Part shown: one piece after another, positions 25,453 through 34,370 of the stretch
Position numbering within the stretch: position 1 is the first letter of the stretch
Layout: each line of letters begins with the position of its first letter
Source: Lachnospiraceae bacterium
GTDB lineage: Bacteria; Bacillota; Clostridia; Lachnospirales; Lachnospiraceae
Assembly (NCBI GenBank): GCA_022510545.1
Contig: JAFLTG010000012.1
Span: 1 to 48,671, forward strand
Direction of reading: 5' to 3'
DNA length: 48,671 nt
Translations under genes and position numbers: made by a program
The notes under the pieces: generated by a model
Told to the model about the DNA's origin: nothing
Seen by the model: the letters and a program-made list of their open reading frames with translations, nothing else
The model's database searches: none

Positions 25453-27249
25453 ATGAAAATTCTTCTGACTGCAATCAACGCCAAGTTCATACATTCCAAT
25501 CCTGCCATATACAGTCTGCGTGCATATGCAGGTGAGAAATACAGACAAAACATAGAAATTGCGGAATATACAATAAATAATAAAACGGAAGAAATTCTTG
25601 CCGATATTTATAATAGGAAGCCTGATGTTATTGCATTTTCATGTTATATCTGGAATCGGGAAACGATAACCTCGCTTTTAGCAGAACTTCCTAAAGTATT
25701 GCCGGATGCAGATATCTGGCTTGGAGGACCTGAAGCATCATATGATGCGGAATATTTATTAAATAAATATTTCTCTCTGACCGGAGTAATGATTGGAGAG
25801 GGAGAAGAAACCTTTCAGGAGCTGGCTGAGTATTATTACACTGATGAACAAGAAATAGATGACCTTGCCGGTATACAGGGCATCGCATATCGTGTACCGT
25901 CTTCCACAGAGAATGAAATCTGTTTCACACCGCCAAGACAGCCTGCTGATATATCCAAACTCCCTTTCTTATATGATGACTTGGCTTCATTTGAAAACAG
26001 GATAATATATTATGAAAGCAGCCGCGGCTGCCCGTACAACTGCAGTTACTGTCTTTCTTCCATTGATAAAACGCTGCGTTTCAGGGATGTATCGGTTGTC
26101 AAAGAGGAACTTAAATTTTTTCTGGACAATAAGGTTAAGCAGGTAAAATTTGTAGACAGAACTTTTAACTGTAATAAAAAACATGCACTGGAAATATGGA
26201 AATTTTTGCTGAAAAATGACAATGGTGTCACAAATTTTCATTTTGAAATTGCAGCGGACATTATTAGTGACGAAGAGATAGATATACTTGCCCAAATGCG
26301 TCCGGGGTTTGTAAAGCTGGAGATAGGAGTGCAGACTGTTAATCCGGAAACACTTAAGGAAATCCGTCGAATAAGTGACATAAATAATATCCGTCAAACC
26401 GTTAATAAGATTGCGTCAAACCGCAATATACATATACACCTTGATCTGATAGCCGGATTACCTTATGAAGATTATGAGAGTTTCAGACATTCTTTTAATA
26501 CTGTCTACGCAATGGAACCTGATGAACTTCAGCTTGGTTTTTTAAAGGTACTTAAAGGCTCTTATATGTGCGAAAAAGCAATGGATTATGAGTTGAAATA
26601 TACCGATACTCCTCCCTATGAGGTTCTTTCCACCAGGTGGCTTTCATATGATAATATTTTAAGCCTCAAAAGAGTGGAAGAGATGTTGGAGCTTTATTAT
26701 AACAGCAGCCAGTTTGAATATATCCTTCCTGTGCTTCAGACAGCTTTTGCAGATGCATTTGAAATGTATGAGAAACTTGCGGATTTTTATAGGGAAAAAG
26801 GTTATCTTCTTATGACTCCCTCAAGGAATTACCGCTATCAGGTACTGCTTGATTTTGCAATGAACACTGAGCTGTCATCCAGGGAAGAAATGCTTGGGCA
26901 GCTTTTGGTTTTTGATCTGTATTTAAGAGAGAATGTTAAGAGTAGACCGGAGTTTGCCAAAGACTTAACAAAGTATAAGCAGACTATTCGTGACTTTTAT
27001 AAGCAGGAAGAAAATGAAAGAGTCTACCTTCCTGACTATTCAGATTATGATGGAAGGCAGCTTGCCAAGATGACGCATATTGAGATATTTGATTATCCCG
27101 TATGGGAAGATGATGTAAACAGGCGTATGAAAAGGCTTGCTTCACCCTGTATGGTGCTGTTTGATTATAAGGAACGAAATCCTATAACTTATGCGGCTAA
27201 ATTTACGGTGATTAGTAATTTTTCAACCAAGGAGGAAACAACCGAATGA
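25453..27249 (+). CDS. B12-binding-domain radical SAM protein (DUF4080 type)
   Basis: A 598-residue protein. The start at 25453 is set by AAAGGAGA. The N-terminal 130 residues look like a cobalamin-binding Rossmann domain (KILLTAINAKFIHSN, then WLGGPEASYD). The radical SAM core follows with the Fe-S motif RGCPYNCSYC near residue 196. The C-terminal 200 residues match the DUF4080-type tail. The substrate is unknown; relatives are annotated as possible methyltransferases or oxidoreductases. Its stop overlaps the nth start by 4 nt, so the two are co-translated. It carries one intragenic palindrome at 26217-26230. Confidence 0.9.
   Translation: MKILLTAINAKFIHSNPAIYSLRAYAGEKYRQNIEIAEYTINNKTEEILADIYNRKPDVIAFSCYIWNRETITSLLAELPKVLPDADIWLGGPEASYDAEYLLNKYFSLTGVMIGEGEETFQELAEYYYTDEQEIDDLAGIQGIAYRVPSSTENEICFTPPRQPADISKLPFLYDDLASFENRIIYYESSRGCPYNCSYCLSSIDKTLRFRDVSVVKEELKFFLDNKVKQVKFVDRTFNCNKKHALEIWKFLLKNDNGVTNFHFEIAADIISDEEIDILAQMRPGFVKLEIGVQTVNPETLKEIRRISDINNIRQTVNKIASNRNIHIHLDLIAGLPYEDYESFRHSFNTVYAMEPDELQLGFLKVLKGSYMCEKAMDYELKYTDTPPYEVLSTRWLSYDNILSLKRVEEMLELYYNSSQFEYILPVLQTAFADAFEMYEKLADFYREKGYLLMTPSRNYRYQVLLDFAMNTELSSREEMLGQLLVFDLYLRENVKSRPEFAKDLTKYKQTIRDFYKQEENERVYLPDYSDYDGRQLAKMTHIEIFDYPVWEDDVNRRMKRLASPCMVLFDYKERNPITYAAKFTVISNFSTKEETTE
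26217..26230. repeat. palindrome TGACA-N4-TGTCA (copy 4)
   Basis: TGACAATGGTGTCA within the DUF4080-type radical SAM gene. Confidence 0.6.
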
Positions 27250-27902
27250 ATAAAAATGCAAAAGCAATCCTTGACTTACTTGACGAACATTACGGCACGG
27301 ACTATGTTTGTTATCTGCACCATGATAATGCCTGGCAGTTATTGATTGCAACAATACTCAGTGCCCAGTGTACCGATGCCAGAGTCAATATAGTGACACA
27401 GGATTTGTTCCGTAAATATACCAGCGTAGATGATTTTGCCAATGCAGATTTAAAAGAACTGGAGCAGGATATTCATTCCACCGGTTTTTATCATAATAAG
27501 GCCAAAAATATAATAGCCTGTTGTAAGGACTTACGTGATAAATTCGGAGGAGAAGTGCCAAGTTCGATAGAGGAGCTTACCTCACTTGCAGGAGTCGGAC
27601 GCAAGACCGCCAATGTTATACGCGGGAATATTTTTCATGAACCAAGTGTAGTAGTTGATACCCATGTAAAAAGGATATCCAAGAAACTTGGACTCACCAA
27701 AGAAGATGACCCTGTCAAAGTTGAAATGGAACTTATGAAAGTTTTACCCAAAGACCATTGGATTCTCTGGAACATTCAGATAATTACACTGGGACGGCAG
27801 ATTTGCAAAGCGCCTACTCCTAAGTGTGACGAATGTTTTCTGAAAGAGCAGTGTGCTGATTATAAGAAACGGAATAAGAAAGTTTCAGGTGCAGGAAAAT
27901 AA
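27246..27902 (+). CDS. nth: endonuclease III
   Basis: A 218-residue DNA glycosylase/AP lyase for oxidised pyrimidines. The helix-hairpin-helix LTSLAGVGRKTANV holds the catalytic Lys120, and Asp138 lies in VVDTHV, the same positions as in the E. coli enzyme. The C-terminal 4Fe-4S loop has the expected spacing C-x6-C-x2-C-x5-C. It starts within the stop of the radical SAM gene (ATGA). Confidence 0.97.
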   Translation: MNKNAKAILDLLDEHYGTDYVCYLHHDNAWQLLIATILSAQCTDARVNIVTQDLFRKYTSVDDFANADLKELEQDIHSTGFYHNKAKNIIACCKDLRDKFGGEVPSSIEELTSLAGVGRKTANVIRGNIFHEPSVVVDTHVKRISKKLGLTKEDDPVKVEMELMKVLPKDHWILWNIQIITLGRQICKAPTPKCDECFLKEQCADYKKRNKKVSGAGK

Positions 27903-27962
27903 AACATATATACAAAACATGACACAGGTGGTTTACATAATAAATATGTGCGGAGAAAATGA

Positions 27963-28664
27963 ATGATAGATTCATATGTATGCCTGGATTTAGAGACTAC
28001 AGGCTTAGATCCCAAGAGAGATAAAATCATAGAAATCGGAGCGATTAAAGTCAAAGACGGAGAAATCATTGGACAGATCGAGACCTTTGTTAATCCGCAG
28101 CGCCGCCTTGAAGAACGAATTGTGGAGCTGACGGGAATCCGGGATGAACAGCTTGATAATGCGCCGGAAATTACCGATATATTACCTGAGCTTATTGAGT
28201 TTGCCGGTGAAGATATATTGCTTGGGCACAGCGTATTGTTTGACTACTCTTTTATAAAAAAGGCGGCAATAAACCAGAGACTTAAATTTGAAAAGTTTGG
28301 AATAGATACGCTGAAAATAGCGCGAAAATTTCTTCCTGATTTAGAGAGTCGCAGCCTTGGGTTTCTATGCAATCATTTTGGAATTGAACATAGTGCGCAT
28401 AGGGCGCTTACCGATGCAAAGGCGACTTCGCAGTTGTATCATAAGCTTGTTGAACTTTTTTATGACGGGCATGAAGATGATTTTAAACCGACACTACTGT
28501 CATATAATGCCAAAAGGGACACACCTGTTACCATACCGCAAAAAGAACAGTTATATAAATTGTTGGACAGGCATAGAATTAAAGTAGAGTATAATGTGGA
28601 AAAGCTTACCCGCAGTGAGGCAAGCCGTATTATTGCTCAGATTCTTGCAGAATACGGACGATAG
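27963..28664 (+). CDS. DnaQ-like 3'-5' exonuclease (DEDDh)
   Basis: A 233-residue protein. Exo I CLDLETTGLDP (Asp, Glu), Exo II HSVLFDYSFIKK (Asp) and Exo III HRALTDAKAT (His, Asp) form a complete DEDDh site in the first 165 residues. The last 65 residues are a small basic tail. It resembles stand-alone PolC-type exonuclease proteins. It follows nth and may act in DNA repair. Its 3' end overlaps the end of the convergent gene by 35 nt. Confidence 0.9.
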   Translation: MIDSYVCLDLETTGLDPKRDKIIEIGAIKVKDGEIIGQIETFVNPQRRLEERIVELTGIRDEQLDNAPEITDILPELIEFAGEDILLGHSVLFDYSFIKKAAINQRLKFEKFGIDTLKIARKFLPDLESRSLGFLCNHFGIEHSAHRALTDAKATSQLYHKLVELFYDGHEDDFKPTLLSYNAKRDTPVTIPQKEQLYKLLDRHRIKVEYNVEKLTRSEASRIIAQILAEYGR

Positions 28665-29238
28665 TTTTTTGGGTTGCGGAAATTATCGATTCTGCAATCG
28701 GATAGAGCTCTCGGATTTTTTCCGGAGTATTTTCTTCTTTATAAATCTGGCAAAGCAGCTTATATGAACCACTTATATCGGTTCTGGTGGATACGGCAAA
28801 TTCGAGGATTTCACGTGACTCGTTAGTATAGCCTTTTTTATATAAGTATTCAGCCCATTTATTCAGAGTTCTGGCAAGAACCGTATAGTTCTGGTCATAG
28901 CGTGACAAGAGATCGAGATTAGGTGCACCGTATTTCAATTTTAAATCGGTATTGCTTATACCGGTAAAGTTGACTATTGGAGATTCGCTTAAGTGATTCA
29001 GGGTTTCTTGATACTCGGCAATCTGCTCATCGTCCGGCAGTATGTGCATAGGAAGTTTTTCAAACGGTATTGTGATATATTCAAGGTCATCAAGAGGCTG
29101 CTTTTTGGTATTGTTTGCACGATGCTCTTTTTCCCAGAATTCCTGAATGGGGGCTTCGTCAATACTTTTTCGCTTGGAAAGTTTATAACTAAACCATAAA
29201 ATAAAGATGATAAAACTTGCCAAAAAGGGAAATTTCAT
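28630..29238 (-). CDS. membrane-anchored protein of unknown function with helical repeats
   Basis: A 202-residue protein on the minus strand with one N-terminal membrane segment (about residues 4-18), a charged linker, and a C-terminal half with amphipathic helix pairs reminiscent of TPR units (LNKWAEYLYKKGYTNESREI, then SYKLLCQIYKEENTPEK). AAAGGA precedes the start. It overlaps the exonuclease gene tail to tail. No family is assigned. Confidence 0.7.
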   Translation of the reverse strand: MKFPFLASFIIFILWFSYKLSKRKSIDEAPIQEFWEKEHRANNTKKQPLDDLEYITIPFEKLPMHILPDDEQIAEYQETLNHLSESPIVNFTGISNTDLKLKYGAPNLDLLSRYDQNYTVLARTLNKWAEYLYKKGYTNESREILEFAVSTRTDISGSYKLLCQIYKEENTPEKIRELYPIAESIISATQKTIVRILQESEQ

Positions 29239-29275
29239 ATATAATATCCTTTCAGTATAAGGGAGGTTTGTTTAT

Positions 29276-29383
29276 ATGTTTTCATGGCATAATAAAAAGT
29301 CCAGACAGATTATTTCAGCCATTATTGTTGCTATACTTATATTGGCGATGGTAGTACCGCTTTTGTTAAGTGTTGCGGTATAA
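29276..29383 (+). CDS. 35-residue single-pass membrane protein
   Basis: A small ORF that is easily missed. A perfect GGGAGG lies at 29261-29266, 9 nt before the ATG. The peptide begins MFSWHNKKSRQ, a short basic start, followed by about 24 hydrophobic residues (IISAIIVAILILAMVVPLLL and on) to the stop. The layout, cytoplasmic basic end plus one helix, resembles other short membrane peptides near the start of Firmicutes operons. It is divergent from the previous gene and upstream of the VanW gene. Function unknown. Confidence 0.7.
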   Translation: MFSWHNKKSRQIISAIIVAILILAMVVPLLLSVAV

Positions 29384-29537
29384 TCTGCGATAATATAACT
29401 GTAACAAACATAAGTTTAACATATTTTTGTTATCAAGGCAATTAAGTGAAATAGAAATGGAGCAGACATATAATATTATCGGAATATAAATGTAAGAAGT
29501 TGTTAGTCGTTGCAGTAGAAAGGTAAGAGGAATTATT

Positions 29538-31124
29538 ATGGAAAAATTTTGGAAGCGTAGCCTTGTTACAGTTGTTATGTACAGCAGCATTTGTATATTT
29601 GGTATTACATTGAATGTAGATGCTAAAGGTAAGACGGAAGATAAAATTGAAGCAGGAATTTATGCGGATGATATAAATCTTGCAGGAATGACCGTTTCGG
29701 AAGCAAAGAGTGAAATACAGGCTTATGTGGATTCTTTTGCGGATATCGAGATAACCCTGCATGCAATAGATGACCAGACGATTACCGCTACGGCATCGGA
29801 GCTTGGTCTTGAGTGGAAGAATCAGGACATAGTTAATGAAGCGGTAGGCCTTGGCAAAAAAGGAAATATTGTTCAGTGTTATAAAGCACTTAAAGATTTA
29901 GAGCATTCTAATAAGGTATATGATATTGTATTTGAATTTGATAAAAGTTCAATTAAGACACTCATTGAAGAAAAAAGTGCCCAATATAACCATCCGGCAG
30001 TTGATACGTCACTTAAAAGGGAAAATGGTGTTTTTATAATTACTCAGGGACAGTCAGGTGTTGCGGTAGATATGGAAGCTTCTACAGATACGGTTTATAA
30101 TTATCTTACCGGTGATTGGAACGGCGAGGCAGCAGATATTGACCTTATAGTAGAGATAGTTGAACCCAGGGGCAGCGAAGAAGAGCTTGCTCAGGTAAAA
30201 GATGTTCTTGGAACCTTTACTACAAATTACTCCACGTCAGGTACTTCCAGAAGTGCCAATGTAAGTAATGGATGCAGCTTGGTTGACGGAAGCACCTTGT
30301 ATCCGGGTGATGAATTCTCCGCATATGAAGCGGTTTCTCCGTTTACGGAAGAGAACGGTTATTATATGGCCGGTTCATACCTGAACGGTCAGGTGGTGGA
30401 TAGCCTTGGCGGCGGAATCTGTCAGGTGTCCACAACTTTATATAATGCGGTTCTTAAAGCAGAGCTTGAGGTTACACAGCGTTATAATCATTCTATGATT
30501 GTTACCTATGTTGATCCTTCTGCGGATGCGGCAATTGCTGAATCTTCAGGAAAAGATTTTAAGTTTGTGAATAATACGGATTATCCGATTTATATAGAAG
30601 GATATACTACCTCCGATAAGAACATTACTTTTACTATTTACGGAGTGGAAACACGAGACAGTAACAGAAAAGTAACTTATGAAAGTGTGGTTTTGGAGAC
30701 GAATGTACCGGATACGGAAGTTATCTATACGAATGATTCATTGCCGGTAGGATATTGCTCCGTTCAGGCTGCTCATATAGGATATAAGGCACAGTTGTGG
30801 AAGGTAGTTACCGTTGACGGTGTAGAAGTAAGCAGGGAGCAGGTTAACAGCAGTTCATACAATAAGGCACCCAGAAGTGCCACGGTTGGAATTGCAACCG
30901 AAGACCCTAATGTATATAATACAATTATGGCAGCAGTGGCCAGCAATAGCATTGATCAGGTTAAAGCCGTAGCAGGTGCATATCAGGCAACCGCGGATGC
31001 AGCGGCGGCACAGGCGGCATTGGAAGCTGCAGCAGCCCAGGCGGCACAACAGCCGGCAGATGCGGCACAGCAGGTGGTAGATCCTGAACAGCTGGAAGTG
31101 GCTCCGGATGAATCGGCACCGTAA
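29538..31124 (+). CDS. VanW family protein with peptidoglycan-binding region
   Basis: A 528-residue secreted or anchored protein. A hydrophobic signal (about residues 8-27) is followed by a region of about 170 residues of the type found before VanW domains (putative peptidoglycan-binding). The VanW domain contains the hallmark LGGGICQVSTTLYNAVL near residue 292 and YNHSMIVTYVDPSADA. The C-terminal 50 residues are a low-complexity Ala/Gln/Pro tail. A GAGGA site precedes the ATG. The function of VanW is unsettled; homologues occur in and outside vancomycin-resistance clusters, and nothing here indicates resistance. Confidence 0.9.
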   Translation: MEKFWKRSLVTVVMYSSICIFGITLNVDAKGKTEDKIEAGIYADDINLAGMTVSEAKSEIQAYVDSFADIEITLHAIDDQTITATASELGLEWKNQDIVNEAVGLGKKGNIVQCYKALKDLEHSNKVYDIVFEFDKSSIKTLIEEKSAQYNHPAVDTSLKRENGVFIITQGQSGVAVDMEASTDTVYNYLTGDWNGEAADIDLIVEIVEPRGSEEELAQVKDVLGTFTTNYSTSGTSRSANVSNGCSLVDGSTLYPGDEFSAYEAVSPFTEENGYYMAGSYLNGQVVDSLGGGICQVSTTLYNAVLKAELEVTQRYNHSMIVTYVDPSADAAIAESSGKDFKFVNNTDYPIYIEGYTTSDKNITFTIYGVETRDSNRKVTYESVVLETNVPDTEVIYTNDSLPVGYCSVQAAHIGYKAQLWKVVTVDGVEVSREQVNSSSYNKAPRSATVGIATEDPNVYNTIMAAVASNSIDQVKAVAGAYQATADAAAAQAALEAAAAQAAQQPADAAQQVVDPEQLEVAPDESAP

Positions 31125-31156
31125 AATTTCACCCTATCGTAACAGGCGGGTTATAC

Positions 31157-32167
31157 ATGAGAATTGGTAAAATATCGGAAAATGTGCTTATACGTTCCGT
31201 TTTAAGAAAGATAAAGACGAAAAGAGAAGAAGTATTATGCGGCGCAGGTATAGGGATAGACTGCGCCGTTTTATCTTTTGATGATAATGTTGAAACTGTT
31301 ATTTCCACTAACCCTGTAAGTGCACCAATTGATATGATAGGCAGCTATGGAATACATAGAGCATTAAATAACATAGCGGCGGCAGCAGCAGAGCCGGTCG
31401 CAGTCATGATTTCTGCAGTCCTTCCCGAAAATACTGAGGAAAAAGAACTTCAGGACATGATGAAGCAGGCGGAAACTATGGCGAGCCGGTTTAACGTACA
31501 GATAATAGGTGGGCATACGGAAGTGATGCCGGATATAAAGACACCTGTACTTACAGTCACCGGTATAGGGAAGCGCAGTAAAAGTAATCCACCGATCAAT
31601 AAAAATGACACAAGTGTCATAAATATCGGGCAGGATGTAATAATCAGTAAATGGATAGGGCTTGAAGGAACGGTAAGGCTTGCCAGAGAGCATAAGGGCG
31701 AATTGATTACTCGCTATCCAACAGGAATGATAGACGATGCGGCGGAATTTGACCAATTTCTTTCTGTAGTACCGGAGGCCGCCATCGCCCTTAAGTCCGG
31801 CGTTTGCGGTATGCATGATGTTTCCTCCGGCGGAATATTTGCAGCGTTGTGGGAGATGGCGGATAGAGCAGGCGTTGGACTGGAAGTAGAGCTAAAGAAA
31901 CTGCCGATAAGGCAGGAGACCATAGAGATTTGTGAATTCTATGATTTAAATCCTTACGAATTATTATCAGGAGGCAGCCTTCTGATGACGGCAGAAAACG
32001 GAACAGATTTGGTCATGGAACTTAAGAAAGCCGGAATTCCTGCAGTTATAGTCGGAAAGACAACGGCAGGAAACGACAGGGTAATCTTGAATGAAGAAGA
32101 GAGACGGTTTTTGGAACCGCCCAAGACCGATCAGATATATCAAATAAATAATGATAGAAATCAATGA
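31157..32167 (+). CDS. AIR synthase-related protein (HypE/PurM-like ATP-binding fold)
   Basis: A 336-residue protein. The PurM-like N-terminal domain shows GAGIGIDCAVL and later ISAVLPENT and GGHTEVMPDIKTPVLTVTGIG; the C-terminal domain contains MHDVSSGGIFAALWEMADRAG, typical of the HypE/SelD/ThiL superfamily. No hydrogenase gene is nearby, so hydrogenase maturation is not implied. It may be the first gene of the operon with the Lrp regulator, aminotransferase and trmL. It contains one intragenic palindrome at 31606-31619. Confidence 0.88.
   Translation: MRIGKISENVLIRSVLRKIKTKREEVLCGAGIGIDCAVLSFDDNVETVISTNPVSAPIDMIGSYGIHRALNNIAAAAAEPVAVMISAVLPENTEEKELQDMMKQAETMASRFNVQIIGGHTEVMPDIKTPVLTVTGIGKRSKSNPPINKNDTSVINIGQDVIISKWIGLEGTVRLAREHKGELITRYPTGMIDDAAEFDQFLSVVPEAAIALKSGVCGMHDVSSGGIFAALWEMADRAGVGLEVELKKLPIRQETIEICEFYDLNPYELLSGGSLLMTAENGTDLVMELKKAGIPAVIVGKTTAGNDRVILNEEERRFLEPPKTDQIYQINNDRNQ
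31606..31619. repeat. palindrome TGACA-N4-TGTCA (copy 5)
   Basis: TGACACAAGTGTCA within the AIR synthase-like gene. Confidence 0.6.
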
Positions 32168-32215
32168 TAAGAACTCATTCAGGTATTCATAATATGAAAG
32201 GTAAGGGATAAATTT

Positions 32216-32698
32216 ATGAGAGAAAAATTATTGGCAGTGATTGAAAAAAACAGCCGGATTGATCTTAAAGAGCTGGCAGTTATTCTGGGAGTCGAAGAAA
32301 TCGATATTGTGAACGAAATGGCGGCACTTGAAAGCGAAGGTATTATCTGCGGTTACCATACCCTGATTGACTGGGAGAAGACTTCAATTGAAAAAGTTAC
32401 CGCCTTAATCGAAGTAAGAGTTACTCCGCAGAGAGGGCAGGGCTTTGACAATATTGCTGAGCGCATCTACAAGTATCCGGAGGTTACTTCCGTGTATCTC
32501 ATTTCCGGAGGCTATGATTTACTCGTAACGTTAGAGGGAAAGTCACTGAAACAGGTGTCCAATTTTGTAACCGACAAGCTCTCCACGTTGGAAACGGTGC
32601 TCAGTACGGCAACACATTTTATACTTAAAAAATATAAGGACCATGGAACCATTCTTGCAAAAAGCTATGAAGACACAAGAGAGAAGGTGACTCCATGA
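32216..32698 (+). CDS. Lrp/AsnC-family transcriptional regulator
   Basis: A 160-residue protein. An N-terminal helix-turn-helix (about residues 15-50) is followed by the RAM ligand-binding domain (VTALIEVRVTPQRGQGFDNI, ISGGYDLLVTLEGKSL). The AAAGG site is 10 nt before the ATG. Its stop overlaps the aminotransferase start (ATGA), so it probably controls or senses amino acids for that enzyme. Confidence 0.92.
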   Translation: MREKLLAVIEKNSRIDLKELAVILGVEEIDIVNEMAALESEGIICGYHTLIDWEKTSIEKVTALIEVRVTPQRGQGFDNIAERIYKYPEVTSVYLISGGYDLLVTLEGKSLKQVSNFVTDKLSTLETVLSTATHFILKKYKDHGTILAKSYEDTREKVTP

Positions 32699-33864
32699 GA
32701 AATCCACTGTCAGATAAAGCAGTAGCTCTTAAACCATCAGGCATAAGAAAATTTTTTGATATAGTAAATGAAATGGATGATGTGATTTCCCTGAGTGTGG
32801 GTGAACCCGATTTTGACACGCCCTGGCATATAAGAGATGAGGGCATCTATTCCTTAGAAAAAGGCCGCACTTTTTATACATCAAATGCAGGCCTTAAGGA
32901 ATTAAAAGAAGAGATTTGTAAATATATAAAAAGAAAGCAGGGAGTTGAATATAATCCGCAGAACGAAGTGTTTGTAACCGTAGGCGGTTCGGAAGGCATA
33001 GACGTAGCGATGCGCGCTATGTTAAATCCGGGTGATGAAGTGCTTATACCGCAGCCGAGTTTCGTATCATATGAGCCCTGTGCCGTACTTGCAGGCGGTG
33101 TTCCTGTTATAATCGAACTAAGTGAAGAAAATGAATTTCGTTTGACAGCACAGGAACTGGAAGCCGCAATTACAGATAAAACGAAGCTGCTCATACTTCC
33201 TTTCCCTAATAATCCCACCGGTGCGATTATGGAAAAAAAGGACCTGGAAGAGATAGCAGAGATAATAATAAAAAATGACATATATGTCATGTCTGATGAG
33301 ATTTATTCCGAGCTTACATATAAGGATAAGCATGTTTCCATTGTGGAAATTCCCGGAATGCAGGAGAGGACAATACTTATAAACGGTTTTTCCAAGGCAT
33401 ATGCAATGACAGGCTGGCGTCTTGGTTATGCCTGCGGACCCCAGGTAATTATTGAGCAGATGTTAAAAATTCATCAGTTTGCCATTATGTGTGCACCTAC
33501 CACCAGCCAGTATGCTGCAGTAGAGGCATTAAAAAACGGTGATGATGACGTAGCCGAAATGCGTGAGGCATACAACCAGAGGAGAAGATATCTGCTCTAT
33601 GCATTTAAGGAAATGGGGCTTAAATGCTTTGAACCTTTTGGTGCATTTTATGTTTTCCCATGTATTAAAGAATTTGGTATGACAAGTGAAGAATTTGCAA
33701 CAAGATTCCTTCAGGAGGAAAAGGTGGCAGCAGTACCGGGCACGGCATTCGGAGACTGCGGTGAAGGCTATCTGCGTATTTCCTATGCATATTCTTTGGA
33801 GAATCTTAAGATCGCAATGGGAAGGCTTGCGGATTTTGTAGAGAGACTTAGAAAAGAGAAATAG
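32695..33864 (+). CDS. class I/II pyridoxal-phosphate aminotransferase
   Basis: A 389-residue aminotransferase of the AspC/PatA type. Motifs include SLSVGEPDFDTPWHI, PNNPTGAIM, YSELTYK and the PLP-lysine region INGFSKAYAMTGWRLGY. The substrate is not determined by sequence; aromatic or branched-chain amino acids are common for this group. Translation is coupled to the upstream Lrp gene by a 4-nt overlap and to trmL 2 nt downstream. It contains one intragenic palindrome at 33276-33289. Confidence 0.93.
   Translation: MRNPLSDKAVALKPSGIRKFFDIVNEMDDVISLSVGEPDFDTPWHIRDEGIYSLEKGRTFYTSNAGLKELKEEICKYIKRKQGVEYNPQNEVFVTVGGSEGIDVAMRAMLNPGDEVLIPQPSFVSYEPCAVLAGGVPVIIELSEENEFRLTAQELEAAITDKTKLLILPFPNNPTGAIMEKKDLEEIAEIIIKNDIYVMSDEIYSELTYKDKHVSIVEIPGMQERTILINGFSKAYAMTGWRLGYACGPQVIIEQMLKIHQFAIMCAPTTSQYAAVEALKNGDDDVAEMREAYNQRRRYLLYAFKEMGLKCFEPFGAFYVFPCIKEFGMTSEEFATRFLQEEKVAAVPGTAFGDCGEGYLRISYAYSLENLKIAMGRLADFVERLRKEK
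33276..33289. repeat. palindrome TGACA-N4-TGTCA (copy 6)
   Basis: TGACATATATGTCA within the aminotransferase gene. Confidence 0.6.
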
Positions 33865-33866
33865 AG

Positions 33867-34370
33867 ATGCATATTATTTTACATCAGCCGGAGATACCGG
33901 CCAATACCGGTAATATCGGAAGAACCTGTGTGGCAACCGGAACCGGTCTTCACCTTATTGAACCGTTAGGATTTCGTCTGGATGAAAAATCCATTAAACG
34001 CTCAGGTATGGATTATTGGGATAAGCTGGATGTGACAAGATACATGAATTATAATGAATTCCTAAGTAAGCATCCGGGAGCTAAAATCTGGATGGCTACC
34101 ACCAAAGCCAAAAAAGTATATACCGAAGCAGATTTTGGCATAGACGATTTTATAATGTTCGGTAAGGAAAGTGCAGGCATACCTGAAGAGATTCTGGTAG
34201 AAAATGAAGAGACCTGTATACGGATTCCGATGCTGGATCAGATTCGTTCTCTCAACCTCTCCAACTCGGTTGCGATTGTACTCTACGAGGCGCTTAGACA
34301 GAACGATTTTGGCAGCATGCAGATGGAAGGAAATCTGCACAGACTTCACTGGAGAAAAGAAGGTTCTTAA
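33867..34370 (+). CDS. trmL: tRNA (cytidine/uridine-34-2'-O)-methyltransferase
   Basis: A 167-residue SPOUT-class enzyme, the normal length. Motifs: HQPEIPANTGNIGRTC at the start, FGKESAGIPEEI in the middle, and IPMLDQIRSLNLSNSVAIVLYEA forming the knot. It methylates the wobble-base ribose of tRNA-Leu species. It shares 4 nt with the convergent kinase gene at its 3' end. Confidence 0.95.
   Translation: MHIILHQPEIPANTGNIGRTCVATGTGLHLIEPLGFRLDEKSIKRSGMDYWDKLDVTRYMNYNEFLSKHPGAKIWMATTKAKKVYTEADFGIDDFIMFGKESAGIPEEILVENEETCIRIPMLDQIRSLNLSNSVAIVLYEALRQNDFGSMQMEGNLHRLHWRKEGS

Noticed and set aside
29538-31124. Vancomycin resistance gene because of the VanW match
   Set aside because: No vanH, vanA/B, vanX or VanRS genes are nearby, and VanW proteins are common outside resistance clusters.
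31157-32167. Hydrogenase maturation factor HypE
   Set aside because: Only the shared PurM/HypE fold is visible; there are no hydrogenase or other hyp genes nearby.
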